A stretch of 64,000 bases of DNA, taken from Gnetum montanum (Eukaryota; Streptophyta; Gnetopsida; Gnetales; Gnetaceae). Below are positions 1-11,253 of this stretch, piece by piece; positions within the stretch are counted from its first letter, which is position 1; the number at the start of each line of letters is the position of its first letter. Location of the stretch: contig MNCI01008366.1 of NCBI GenBank assembly GCA_015680685.1, positions 739,686-803,685 on the forward strand. The letters are read 5' to 3'. The position numbers and the translations under genes are program-made. The notes beneath the pieces are model-generated. The model did no database searches. It was not told where the DNA came from and was given only the letters and a program-made list of their open reading frames with translations.

Positions 1-320
1 GCCAATTCGTGCATCCACAGTACTTAACCATGCCCTTCCCATGATGATTGGGAAGTCCCCCTTGCATTTTTCAACCTTGATTACTAGGAAGTCAGCAGGA
101 TAAGACCACCCACATATAGTGGTCATAATGTTTTCGACTAGTCCATATACCAATTCCAATTTGATATTGCTCTTCTTGAGAGGCAATAGGTTCTAGGTAG
201 TATACATCTCATGAGAAATCAAATTCACATCAGAACCTAAATTAAGAAGAGCCTTACATGGTTTATTTCCAACAATTTTTAGATGGATAAGATGACTCCC
301 AAGATTAGTTAATTTCTTGC
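1..320 (-). pseudogene. Ath-1 aspartic protease region (Athila-like)
   Basis: On the minus strand the segment reads as an Athila-type retropepsin. An LLNLGSDVNLIS stretch lies at about 230-270, followed by a GDFPIIMGRAWLSTVDAR stretch at the left edge. The active-site position normally holds D in this family but here it is N, as expected from GAT to AAT, so the enzyme would be dead. The matching region in Ath-2 (20,206-20,620) aligns along its length. The left end is cut by the window. Confidence 0.6.
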
Positions 321-804
321 GAAGGTTGTCAGCCCGAATCTAATAAGATACAACATGAGTAAGCATGACAGTATGGATTTTGGGCAGCATTTGGTTTAAA
401 GGGGATCCAACGAAATGATTTGCAAAGGATGAAGAAAAAGCAGGGTGGCCAACTGCCTGAGTCAATGAGTGCTTAGTAAGGTTGATAGGTAGGAAGAAAG
501 GTCTTTTATGAGCACAAGGTTCTAAACACCTCAATTGATAAACTGATTGTAGAATAACGCTCTGGTAGTGTTACGTTCCAGCAGCTAGGCTAGAATTTCA
601 TCCTACATAGATGGAGTAGGCAGTAGTTGGGTTGAGGGTGGAGAAATAGGTGCAAGAATAGGAGGAGGATAAGGATGAAATGTCACATCCCTATTGGAAT
701 GAGGAAAATTAGCTTTGTAATACCTAGGATGGTAGTGGTGATGCTAGAAGGGAGAAGCATGACAAGAAGAATCACGTGAAGATAGTGGTTATTGAACGTA
801 ATAC
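321..804 (-). other. Ath-1 gag-to-protease spacer
   Basis: This is decayed coding sequence collinear with 20,640-21,140 of Ath-2. It lies between the protease and the gag C-terminal region, and no separate gene is visible. It ends at the AATAC target duplication (800-804), where the solo LTR begins. Confidence 0.5.
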
Positions 805-2848
805 TGTTAGCACATTTTGGCCATTTAATGGAGTAGAAGAATGCTTTAGGCATGGAGTTGAATGGTTTAGGAGGTGTAAGTCTGATGATAATGACCTTTG
901 ATTGATAATTATAAAAAAGCATATTGAGTGATTTTTATAATGATTTGTTCTTCTCTACTAATGTTAAAATTACTATTGAGGACTCAGCATTTTGGGAAAA
1001 AGGACACAACATTCATCACAAAGACGTTGCAAAATTTAATTCTTTTTCTCATGAGGGTGAAATGTACAAAGTAACAAATACTAGTTCATCGTTTGAATCA
1101 TCTTCAAAGGTAAAGTTCTCTTTACTAAAGTGGACAAATCCAATTCACTGCAAAAATTTTCATCCATTTTTCTTGCAACCAACTGCCCAGGCAATTGTAT
1201 CTTCAAGAAAATATTTACAACTTTTGTGATGTATACAAGATGAAGGCATTGTTGATTAGAGAATAAAAATATGCTCTACCTAACAGGACTCTATAAGTAA
1301 AATCGGATGATAGCTATCTCTTGTTGATAAATTTCCAAAAAATTTGTCAAACTGTTAGCAAATTATTCAATTGATTTTGAATCCAGTTTGATGATTCAAA
1401 ATCATCATTTTAAAATTTTCTATGTTACTATCTTTATAACAGTGAAAAGTAAAGATAAAATTTAGAAATTTAGGTTATTGCAAGATTGAAATAGAGAATG
1501 CTATTACAAGAGGAAAGAGATCCTAATATAACTTGGGCAACAAAGTCATTTAATTAAGGAAAATAATCACAAATCCAGATTGGTGGTAGCTACGATTCCT
1601 AATGAATAAAATGTATTCAACCTTCTTGGATAAGCCTATTGTGATGGCATACAATGAAGCAATGATCTTCCTCTTGGTTAACAAATCATGAAAAACCAAA
1701 GGCATGTATTCCATGATGAATTCCTATGCACTATTATTGAAAATTAAAAATGGATTTTGCATTGTAATCTCCAACAATGGTGGATACCATTAATTCTTTA
1801 CTCTATACCAGTGCAAGCTAAACTAGTGGAAGTGATCCCAATCACGCATTTAAATATGAGCCTTCTTAGCAACAAAACATCTTGACTGATTCCTACATAT
1901 ATGCAAATCATGTTAGTACTCATATTTGATCCATTTACAAAGGCAAAGGTTAGGCAAAGCTCATGTTGGAAAGCCTCAAGAGCAATTTAATAGAGAATTT
2001 TATTATTATGCAATATTTAAGGCTATTATAAGGATTGCTATAAGAGAGCCTCTGTTATAGACAAGCTAGTTGAGCAATTCGATAGTCTAGAGGGTTTAAA
2101 AAATCTTTGGCATTTTGATAGGACTGAAATAGCTTTTTGATTTTTAAAGTATGTTCCCTTAGTATTTCAATCAAAAATTGTCAAATCTTTGAAAGCTCTG
2201 TTGTATGCAATTGTTGACAACTATTATCTAGTCAAAATAAAGACTCATACGTGGTGTTTTACGCAACAATTTTTCATAGTATAGTAGGATTGTCTTTAAG
2301 AAATTGCTTGTTTGATCTTAGAAAATTTGAACTATTCATAGATATTGAATTAGGGATAACTTTATTGTGAAGTGTTTCCTCATATCAATTTACCTTGGTT
2401 AAATATTTGATATTTCTACACAAATCTGCTTTCTTTTCTTTCTATTTCCATTGAATCTTGCTCTATTTCTAGTTTTCTTATGGAATTTTCTCTCTTTGGG
2501 GGAAATTAGGAGTAGATTGGTAGAGTTGTGTTCAAATGGTCTTTACAAGATTTTATTTATTACAAGTAGGTATTATAAGGACCGTATAGACTAAGTGATT
2601 GAACAAAATAAGAATCTCCAACAACTCACAATTATTTTACAAAGTTGACAGAATCTCTTTCATGATAGCTAATTATAGTTTTATACACAATCCAACTATT
2701 TCAACATTCACAACAGCAAACACATACTCACATTTAACTACTGAGTCTATTTGGAGGTATCGGGGCCTTGGTGTTGCCAAAGACCAATGAGCACCTAAAC
2801 CCTATTCAAGGAACTAGTTGGCAATCGCATCCCAAACAATTACCAATA
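805..2848 (+). mobile_element. Solo LTR of a Tat-1-related family, with TSD AATAC
   Basis: A 2,044-bp solo LTR begins with TGTTAGCACATTTTGGCC and ends CCAATA, probably CCAACA after a C to T change. Its two flanks are identical 5-bp duplications, AATAC at 800-804 and at 2,849-2,853, and the Ath-1 sequence is continuous across it. The last ~890 bp (from about 1,960) match the R/U5 part of the Tat-1 LTRs (5,865-6,752). The first ~26 bp match the tip of the Tat-1 3' LTR at 13,501. The middle differs and has no captured host segment. A small open frame at 924-1,229 is unrecognised and probably fortuitous. Confidence 0.8.
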
Positions 2849-4713
2849 AATACCCATATGGATTTGGTTAGGCAGCATCCCCCACAACTATGGTCGGTGC
2901 CACTGTTGGTATTGCTCCTACGGTTGTGGTGGCAATCCACTTGGATAATATTGCTGCTATTGATGGAACTACTTGGGATTTCCTTGAGGATAAGGCAACC
3001 TTATGGATGCTTGCCTTCTTACTAGTCATGGATTTAAAGCATACACCCTAGACTCTTGTAAGTGTGACATGATGGAACACCATCTCTTGGGATGTTTGTA
3101 TTGGTAGATGTCACACCCACCATCATCATCTAATTCAGTTTCCACAACTTCATCTACTATAACAATGTTGCCCTTACCCCTTTAGTAGGCACATTTAGCT
3201 TCTTTTCACCTCCTACAGTTATGATGAATACTCTAATTTCTTGATTCTTTAGCAATTTTCAGAGTAGCTTGGAATTTTTCATCCAATGAATCCCACATTT
3301 TATCCATGTTGGCCGAAATTTTAGACATAGATTTTTGGATCGGCAAGGTCTTTTTGTTGACCACCTCATCAAGAGATGATTCTTCCTCATTGTCACAAAA
3401 TCGAACTTCCCTCTTTTTGATGGAAGGATCCCTATTGTATTCCTCCACACTTTCTAATTTCCTCAACTCTCCTTCTTTTTTTGCTACCTACTCAATTAGC
3501 CTTTGGATTTGATTGGCTTGGAGTTCTGATAGTCTCCCTTGGGAATAAACCCTCAAGAGTAGTCCTTGTTTCCAATCTAAGTTCATCAATGATATGGTGA
3601 AGTTGTTCCCTTTGAGAATAACCATGGCTAGGGCATCGGTGTATGAGAGAATAGTATCTACCCATGGAAGCCTCCAAGGGTTCATGGTTTTCTTGCTTCC
3701 ATCCCTGGATTTTCCTTCTTAGATTAGACACTCTAAAGTATGTCTGATACTTATCATTAAATAGCTCTAACATTGTGCTCCACTTGCAGATATATTTTGG
3801 TTCCAAGGACTGGTACTAGCTTTTTGCTTCCTTGATGAGTGTCCTGGAAAATAGCTTTAATTTCGGCCAATCATTTTCAATGTTCTATAAGGCACAGGCA
3901 TTGTGGAAAGCTTGGAGATGTGTTTGTGGATTAGAGTAATATCCCCCCTAAAATCTGGGAATATTGTTCATATCAAGTCATCTGATCTGACTATCTTTCA
4001 CATGCTTGGTTGGAATTTTTATAGCCTCTGCAATATTTAGCATGCTTTGAGTTTCCAACAAAGGTCCATCATCATCATTATTTCATTATTTCTAATGATG
4101 TCCTCTGTTACCCCTTCATTCAGTGTGGGCTCGACAATCATCATTGTTATCCCACTGTTCACCTCCATCACAATTATTATTTCTACAACGTTTGTCAAAA
4201 CCAAAAGAGAAAGAATAAAAAGATGCATATGAAGAGGGCAAAGAGGAAGGAGGACGACCACCATCATGGTGTTTGCCAATTCCCCTTCGATTGTCATGGC
4301 CATGTTCATTAGTTTTCTTATGCTTTTGATGCTTGTTTGAGCCCCCTACCTTGACTACCATCTTTGCCTAAACTTGGATTGTTGATAGTAGATGGTAGAT
4401 TCAAAGCCACACCCCCATCATCAGTAACAAGGAGTGGAGAATTTTCATTTTGAAAGCCTCTTGAGGAAGGGTCCTCATTGTCATCTTGGTATAGTAGGAA
4501 CAACGAATTGGTGAACCATTTCCCCTTCACAAACTCATGATGCTTATCCTAGTGTTGATCTCTCCTACACTGTGTTTCAATGGAACAGTAGTCCTAGTAG
4601 TTGTAATCATGCACAACACACTCCTCTTGAAGATCTTGGATGCCTAACTTCTTAAGAGTTTAAAGCAACATCACAAGCACAAATCAATTGGGAGGCATTA
4701 CAATGTTACCTTC
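2849..4713 (-). pseudogene. Ath-1 gag, C-terminal and central part
   Basis: Broken minus-strand gag of an Athila-like element. The retrotransposon gag core lies at 3,490-3,810, recognisable by residues around WSTMLELFNDKYQTY and a QGWKQ motif, followed by RYYSLI. Toward the N-terminus (4,040-4,530) it is a low-complexity His/Asn/Asp/Ser-rich tract. It is closely similar to 26,172-27,374, from which it differs by scattered stops and frameshifts. The N-terminal codons continue after the Ath-2 insertion at 24,235-24,380. The part from 2,849 to 3,230 is a decayed extension collinear with Ath-2 21,150-21,470. Confidence 0.75.
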
Positions 4714-5110
4714 TGATAAGTGGCGAGGTACCCCTACACCTAACCATACGAATCATGAAGCATTCACACGTGACTCACTTAAATTCTGTAGACTTTATCC
4801 TTTCTAGTGTACTAGGCCTTTAATAAGTAAATCTAGCCTTAAGGTCCATTGTTGTCCTTCCAATTACACTTGTAATGCATGTTGGTATGATTAAGTGTAA
4901 CTAAGGCATCTAATTTTTATCATTTTATGTTTTATGTTTTGGGTGCTCAAAATGTAGGTAAAAGGAATTTGATTAACTAATCTGAATTTAACTATTATTA
5001 AGCTAATCCTAACATAAGTATCCATTCCCACTTTCCATGCACATCCTAATCCCACGTATCCACTGTTGGACAACCAAACATCATGCTACTGGGCGTACCA
5101 AGCAATAACG
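4714..5110 (-). repeat. Ath-2 3' LTR, remaining outer part
   Basis: Begins TGATAAGTGGCGAGG and matches the first ~400 bp of the Ath-2 5' LTR at 23,306-23,709, both ending in ACCAAGCAATAAC. The remaining ~525 bp of the LTR were not found to the right of Tat-1, so the inner part was lost when Tat-1 inserted or later. Confidence 0.75.
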
Positions 5111-5136
5111 TATACCGCTTTATTTTTTAGCCAAGA

Positions 5137-6752
5137 TGAAAAAGATTTATTTTTAGCCATTGACTCTAAAGACTGTATACCGTTTTCACCCACATTTACA
5201 CCAAGGTGTATATCTTATACTACCACTCATTTATAACTTTATGAAAGCATCGGTGGTTAAAATATTTAACAAACTAATATATATATATAATATCAATTAA
5301 ATGAAGCTCCTTAGCTTTAATTTTTATTTTTATTTTTTAAAAAACATGTAAAGACACATGCCAATGTTAGCATGATTTTCTCCTAACTTCCCAACTTCCT
5401 AACTTGTTTTCCTAACTTGTTGGGCAAGTAATACTTCCTAACTTGTTGGGCAAGTTACTTGGAGAGAAGTTAGCTAAGATATTTTAGAATGTAACTCCCT
5501 TTGAACCCTATAAAAAGGCTTCAAGGGTTAGAAAGAAAAAGATAGACTTTTGAGGACTTTTTGGGAAGACTACTAGCTAGCACTTGGAGCTCTCACTTGG
5601 AGACACATTTTGGGTCTTGGGAAGAGCATTGTAAAGAAGAAATTGTGAAAGATTGCTTGTAAGATGACTGGCTAAAGAAAAGATTTCAACCTCTTTGTCA
5701 TAGTCCTGTGAGTTATGTTTTATTTTTATTGTTTAGCTAGTGGTTTAAATAGTATCATCCTTGGCAAGTAATTTTGGGATTTTTAGATTGCTCTTATTGT
5801 TTTTGTTGCTCGATAAAATTTCTATTAAAATTTTTCCATAGAAGCGCTTGTGTTTAAAAGCCTTAAGAGCATTTTAGTAGTGAATTCAGTTATTGTGCAA
5901 CGTATAAGAACTGCTATTGAGATCGTTGTAAGAGAGCCTCTGCTTGTAGTCATGCCGTTGAATTATTCAATAGTCAAGAGGGTTCAGAAAATCTTTGGTA
6001 TTTTGATGGGACTAGAATAACTTATTTTTATCTTTAAAGTGAATCTCTATGGTATTTCAATCAAAAATTGTCAAGTCTTTTGAAGGTTCTGTTGAATGCA
6101 ATTGTTGACATCCATTATCTAGCCAAAATGGAGTCTCGTATGTGGTAGTTTACGCAGTAATTTTTTGATAGGATAGTAGGATTATCTTGAAGAAATTTCT
6201 TATTTGAGCCTTGGAAGTTTGAACAATTTGTAGTTATTGAATTTGGGATAGCTTTATTGCGAAGTTTTTACTCGTGTCATTTTACCTTGTTTAAATATTT
6301 GAGATCCATGCAAATCTATTTTCTTGTCTGTCTATTTCCATCGAATCTTGCTCTATTTCTAGTTTTCTTGTGGAACTACCTCTTTCTCTGGGGAAAATTA
6401 GGAGTAGATTTGCGGAGTTATGCTCAAATGTTTTTGCAAAATTTTATTTGTTACAAGTAGGTATTATAAGGACCGTGTAGACTAGGCAATTAAACCAAAT
6501 AGGAACTCTCAACAGCTCACAGTACTTGGCAAAGTTAGTTGAATCTCTTATTGATAAGTCATTTTTAGTTTACACACAATGCAATCGTTTCATTTTTCAC
6601 AACCGCACACCGCAACAGCACACACACATACTCACATTAACTACTGAGTCTATTTGGAGGTATCTGGGCCTTGGTGTTGCCAGAGACCAGCAGGCACCTA
6701 AATCCTATTCGAGGACACTCATTGGCGGTCGCGTCCAAAACGGTCGCCAACA
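5137..6752 (+). repeat. Tat-1 5' LTR, truncated at its left end
   Basis: Near-identical to 14,790-16,382 and ends in CGCCAACA. It lacks the first ~1.29 kb that the 3' LTR has (13,501-14,789). It also has a ~25-bp tandem duplication of CTTCCTAACTTGTTGGGCAA around 5,411-5,460, absent from the 3' copy. The TATA box at 5,509 is retained. Confidence 0.85.
5509..5517 (+). promoter_or_regulatory. TATA box of Tat-1 5' LTR
   Basis: TATAAAAAG in CCCTATAAAAAGGCTTC, conserved at 15,137-15,145 in the 3' LTR. It implies a U3/R boundary near 5,540 and a long R/U5 of about 1.2 kb. Confidence 0.6.
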
Positions 6753-6759
6753 GTTCTTT

Positions 6760-6777
6760 TAGCGCTAGAAGGAGGGC
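6760..6777 (+). promoter_or_regulatory. Candidate Tat-1 primer-binding site
   Basis: TAGCGCTAGAAGGAGGGC lies 7 nt after the LTR end. A PBS would normally begin TGG; TAG could be a G to A decay product. I do not assign the tRNA. Confidence 0.4.
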
Positions 6778-6856
6778 TGAAAATTTAGCCTCAAAGTTCA
6801 TAAGCCTTATAATTTTAGCATATCAACAATTTTTTGTTACTATAAAGGCTTAAAAA

Positions 6857-8124
6857 ATGAAGTACTATTTTCAGTTCATGACCAAGAAGATTGATAGTTT
6901 GGAAAATTTCAAGGTTTCAAAAGATATTCTTGATTCTAAGACTGATTTTTCATCAAAAGAAGAACAAAAGAAAGTTTCTGAATTGGGAACAAGTAGTAGA
7001 GTGAAAACTAGAAGATCAAGAAGATCACCCATTATATCTGGTTTATCGATTCGTAAGAGAGGATCTAAAAAGTTTAAAAGTTCAATTATCCAAAGGAATA
7101 GGATGGCAAATCCTTGGCAAGGAGTTACACCATTAGGATTTCAAAATTACAATGATATTCCTAAGGTATTTTACAAATATTTGCCTAAGCCTTTCATTCC
7201 TGGAAAAGCTTATTTAGCTTAAGAATATATTCACATGTTTGAATTAGCCTTAGCTTATGCAAATATTTAACATCAAGATCAAGCTTGTAGGTTGTTTGAA
7301 TCAAATCTAAAGGATATGGCTTAGATTTGGTATTTGAACTTACCAAGTAATAGTATTACAAGTTGGGATGACATGAAGAATCTTTTCTTAGCCTAGTTTG
7401 GTAATCAATTAGATCAACAACAACTATACTATGGGCTATTACAAGCTAAGCAAGGAGTTAAAGAGTCAATTAGAGATTTTAACATCAAGTTTCAACGAAT
7501 TTGTGGACTCTTTCAAACACAATATAGACCATCAAAAGAAATGCTTGAAGAAACTTATCTTAAGGTTGTCAACCCCAACATTTCAATTTGGTTAAGGAGA
7601 ACTCCAAACTTAACTACACTAAATGACTACTTTAGTGAAGCTATACAGTTAGCAAAACAGTTGAACTGAATCCTGAAGAAAATATTGCAATTCAAAAAAG
7701 AGAAGAAAGAGTTATGATTCCTATGCAAGATTTAGCTCAATTTAAAGCTTTACCAAGTCCATCTCATGTTAAGATTGAGAAAGAACATGAAAGAGTAGAA
7801 TCTGGAAAAGAACAATTAATGAGAGATATGTCTAACAAAATAGTGAAGCTTGAAAAAGCCTTGGCAAGAGTTAATATCAAGGAAGAAAGGAAAAATAGAA
7901 AGCATAAATATCAAGACACTAAGTTAGCAGAAGACGAGGATGAAAGTGATCTTATTATGTCCAACTTTCTTCATATTGAATCTGATAATGAGTTATCTAG
8001 TGTTCATTATGCAAGTAAATCTTCTAGCAATGGATCTAGCGATACTTCTTCTCTATCAAGTTTTGAAGATATGTCTTCAGATGAAGAATGCAATAACAAT
8101 GAGAAAAATGGATATAGTCTCTGA
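6857..8124 (+). pseudogene. Tat-1 gag
   Basis: The N-terminal part (6,857-7,222) has a basic Arg/Ser/Lys-rich stretch followed by a conserved-looking MANPWQGVTPLGFQ segment. The gag core follows at 7,223-7,665, with WYLNLPSNSITSW, then FGNQL, then QGVKESIRDF, a typical plant retrotransposon gag layout. At least four in-frame stops fall in the core, several at codons where a C to T or G to A change explains them (for example FLA-stop-FGN for FLAQFGN). A one-base shift near 7,665 moves reading into the frame used by pol. The tail (7,714-8,124) is acidic and Ser-rich; no zinc knuckle was found. Confidence 0.75.
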
Positions 8125-8316
8125 TCAAAAGAAAGATTAACTACTTCTAGACCCCCAAATGTTATTACTGATCCATCTACTAAGAGAAAAGCTTTTGAGC
8201 CAAATAGAAGAGATAAGAATAAAGGTAAAGACAATCAAGTAGAGCAAAGCACTCCAAATCAATCTTTTAATAAATGGATAAAGAGACCAAGATTTATTGG
8301 TGATGGAGAGTATGAT

Positions 8317-8862
8317 TTGATTGAAGACCTTAAACATGTCAAGGCCAATATTAGCTTTTATCAGTTGCTTCAAATAGGAGATCAGCAGAGAAAGGCTTTA
8401 GAATTCATTAAAGGTAAAAGGAGAGTTAGAGAATCAGAGTTAAGTTATGTGTCTCATAATGATGAGAAATTAATGACTTCATATGATAAAGAAGCTCCTC
8501 CTTTTTTCTTGACAATGAAATTAAAGGATAAATACTTGCACAATTGTTTAATTGATTTTGGAGCTACATCTACTATAATGCCATTGTCTATATGTAAGAA
8601 ACTTGGTTTCATTCCTGAAAAATCAAATAAAAAGATTGTTCAAGTGGAGTAAATTAGAGTGAAGATTGTGGGTCAATTACCAAATGTCCTATTGGAAATT
8701 GCTTCTGAACCCTGCGTCAGAAGTAGAGTAACTATTCAAGTGGAAGATATACTAGATTCACATAGTCTCTTATTGAGTAGAAGTTGGAGCAAGAGTTTCT
8801 CAAGTTACATATCAACAGATTATTCTCACATGTGGTTACCTTGGAAAGGAGAACCAAATTAA
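8317..8862 (+). pseudogene. Tat-1 aspartic protease domain
   Basis: Contains LIDFGATSTIMPLSICKKLG at about 8,548-8,607, the retropepsin active-site loop. The usual D-S/T-G triad reads D-F-G, one C to T change from DSG, so it is probably inactive. A TAA stop at 8,650 interrupts the domain, and a downstream segment (8,659-8,862) continues in frame. It lies between gag and the extra RNase H and would be part of the same polyprotein. Confidence 0.75.
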
Positions 8863-8883
8863 ATCTACATCTATAGTAAAGCT

Positions 8884-9390
8884 TTGATGATTGATAACAT
8901 TACTTCAAACGGAAGAAGTAAAATGGCTGAAAAAGGAGGTGTTGAAAACAAAATTTGTACACTCCAAGAAAATTATGGTTCTGAAAAAGAACAATCGAAG
9001 AATGAGGATAAATGGGAGCTATACTTTGATGGTTCAGGCAATTCAAAAGGTGCAAGAATCGATATTGTCATATTCAAGAATGATTCACCTGAAATTCTCA
9101 AAGCAATTCATCTATCTTTCCCTTGTACTAATAACAAGGCTGAGTATGAAGCTTTATGTATTGGTATAAGAATAGCTCTAGACAAAAAGATCAGAGCGAT
9201 CACTATAAAAGAAGACTCAAGATTAGTTTGTGAACAAGTAAAGGGTAACTGTGTAGTAAAGAGCTCGTTCTTAAGACCTTATAAGCAATTTGCTTGTAAG
9301 ATGTTAAATTAGTTCCAACATTGCCAAATAGAGCATATAAACAAAGCAGAGAATCTTATAGCAGACGATTTAGCAAAGGTAGGTTCAACA
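8884..9390 (+). pseudogene. Tat-1 extra RNase H (archaeal/plant-type), upstream of RT
   Basis: A complete RNase H fold is readable: WELYFDGSGNSKG (first Asp), NNKAEYEALCIGIRIAL (Glu), KEDSRLVCEQVKG (second Asp), and, after one TAG stop at 9,310, IEHINKAENLIADDLAKVGS (final Asp). All four catalytic acidic residues are visible. Sequence and spacing resemble the second RNase H (aRNH) known from plant Tat elements. In the arrangement usually described for Tat, that domain follows the RT-RNase H block; here it precedes RT by about 450 bp. The only defect is the single stop. Confidence 0.8.
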
Positions 9391-9828
9391 TTGGATATGC
9401 AAATAATAGAAAGTTACAAAGATGTAATGGTCGAAGAAGATCATCAACCATCAGTACCAGATAATATAAGACATTTACAAGTATTTGAAGATGACGATCA
9501 AGTACTAAGATTTATGAAAAACGAACAAGAATTTGAAGGTCAAGCGATACCTGAAATGTCATCAAACTCCAAAGCTAATTTCATTCCAAAAAGGATGATT
9601 GAATTGGAACATGAGTTCAAGAAAAAATTACTTACTGGAAAGGATATACAAAACTTAGATAATCAAGCTTTCGAGGTAGTGAATTTTGTATTAGAAAAGA
9701 TGGCAAAGATATTGAATGTTACAAAGGAAAGAGATTCGAGTTTCAAGCAAAAATTTTTATCATGTCTAAGAAATAATTTGGACAATTTTGCTTGGTCCTA
9801 TGATGATCTTTAAGCTTTTAGGCAAGAT
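9391..9828 (+). pseudogene. Tat-1 inter-domain linker between extra RNase H and RT
   Basis: A 140-codon open stretch in the pol frame with no recognised domain. It is acidic and charged, ending in LRNNLDNFAWSYDDL, which is the usual segment immediately before gypsy RT. A stop at 9,811 separates it from RT. Confidence 0.6.
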
Positions 9829-11253
9829 GTGATGACACACAAAATTTCTTTAATAGAAGGTTACAAAATAGTCAAGCAAAAACAAAGGAAATTTAATCCA
9901 TCATTTGAACTAGCTATGGAAGCTGAAATTAAGAAGTTGTTACAAGCTCGAATCATATATCTGGTACAATATTTGACATGGCTTGCTAACCTTGTTCCCA
10001 TGAGGAAGAAAAATGGTGATATAAGACTTTGTGCAGACTTTAGAAATCTGAATGATGCCTCAAAAAAGGATAAGTATCCACTTCCAATAATTGATGAGAT
10101 GCTGATTAAAGTCTCAAGTTGTCAAGTATACTCTTTCTTAGATGGTTTCTCAGCTTATAATCAAATCGTTGTAGATAAGAATAATAGAGACAAAACATCA
10201 TTTATCACCAAATGGGGAACTTTTTCCTACCAAAGAATGCCATTTGGATTGTCAAATGCTGGAGCTACTTTTCAAAGAGTAATGGATTTAGCATTCAAGG
10301 ATTTATTAGGAAAATTTGTGGTGGTTTATTTGGATGATATTACAATATTCTCAAAGAAAAAAGAAGATCATATTAATCATCTTCAGCAAATTTTCGACAG
10401 ATGTCGTGAGTTTGGCATTTCATTAAATCCTAAAAAGTGTATCTTCAGGCTTAAATCCAGTAGCTTATTAGGCCATGTGATATGTCAAGAAGGGATTGCC
10501 ATAGACAATTCCCGAATCCAAGCAGTACAGAATATCGAGCATCCCACAAGTAAGAAATCTCTTAGATCTTTCTTTGGGAAGATAAACTTCGTGAAAAAGT
10601 TCATCCCTGGGTTTACTGAAATTACCAAGCCTTTGATGCATATGCTAAAAAAGGATGTTAAAGTAGAGAAAACACCAGAGTCAGAGAGAGCTTTATCAGA
10701 AGTTAAAATTGCTATACAAGAGGCTCCATATTTGGTAAAGCCTAGGCTTAAAGAAGATTTTTGGTTATATTCTTATGCTTCGAACGATTCTATCACTGCC
10801 ATTTTGACACAAAAGGATAGTGAAGGTCAAGATGAACCAATTGGATTTTTTGGGTATCAGTTGAAAGGTTCAGAGTTAAATTATTCAAACTTAGAGAAAT
10901 AAGCTTTCACATTCATCAAAGCACTTCAGCATCTTAAATATTATTTGGAAAGTTCATTAGTCCACATTATGCTAATTGAACCTGCAGTCAAGTGATTCCT
11001 AGCCCAAAATGAGATTGGATTAAAAAGAGGAAAATGGCTTATAAAGTTGCAAAGTTTCAGATTTTCATTGGAAATATGCAAAACAATTAAGGGGATGGGA
11101 CTAGCTAAGTTAATGGCCAGAGAAAGTGAAGTATGTACACTTGATACCCATGAAGAGAATTGGTATGATGAAATTATCAAATTTCTTAATACAAGGAAAA
11201 TCCCAAATAATTTAACTGCAAGTCAAAAGAGAGCTTTCTTCAAAAGAGCATAA
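9829..11253 (+). pseudogene. Tat-1 reverse transcriptase and original RNase H
   Basis: RT is uninterrupted from 9,829 to 10,902. Landmarks are GDIRLCADFRNLNDAS, YPLPIIDEML, YSFLDGFSAYNQI, RMPFGLSNAGATFQRVMD and the catalytic VVVYLDDITIFSK. The thumb/connection region includes GHVICQEGI and LRSFFGKINFVKKFIPGF. The original gypsy RNase H follows (about 10,740-11,000) but looks degenerate: the first catalytic position reads SYASND where T-D-A-S is usual, and the later TDH-type motif is not recognisable. Stops occur at 10,900 and 10,993. The end (11,047-11,253) is the linker to integrase. Confidence 0.85.
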
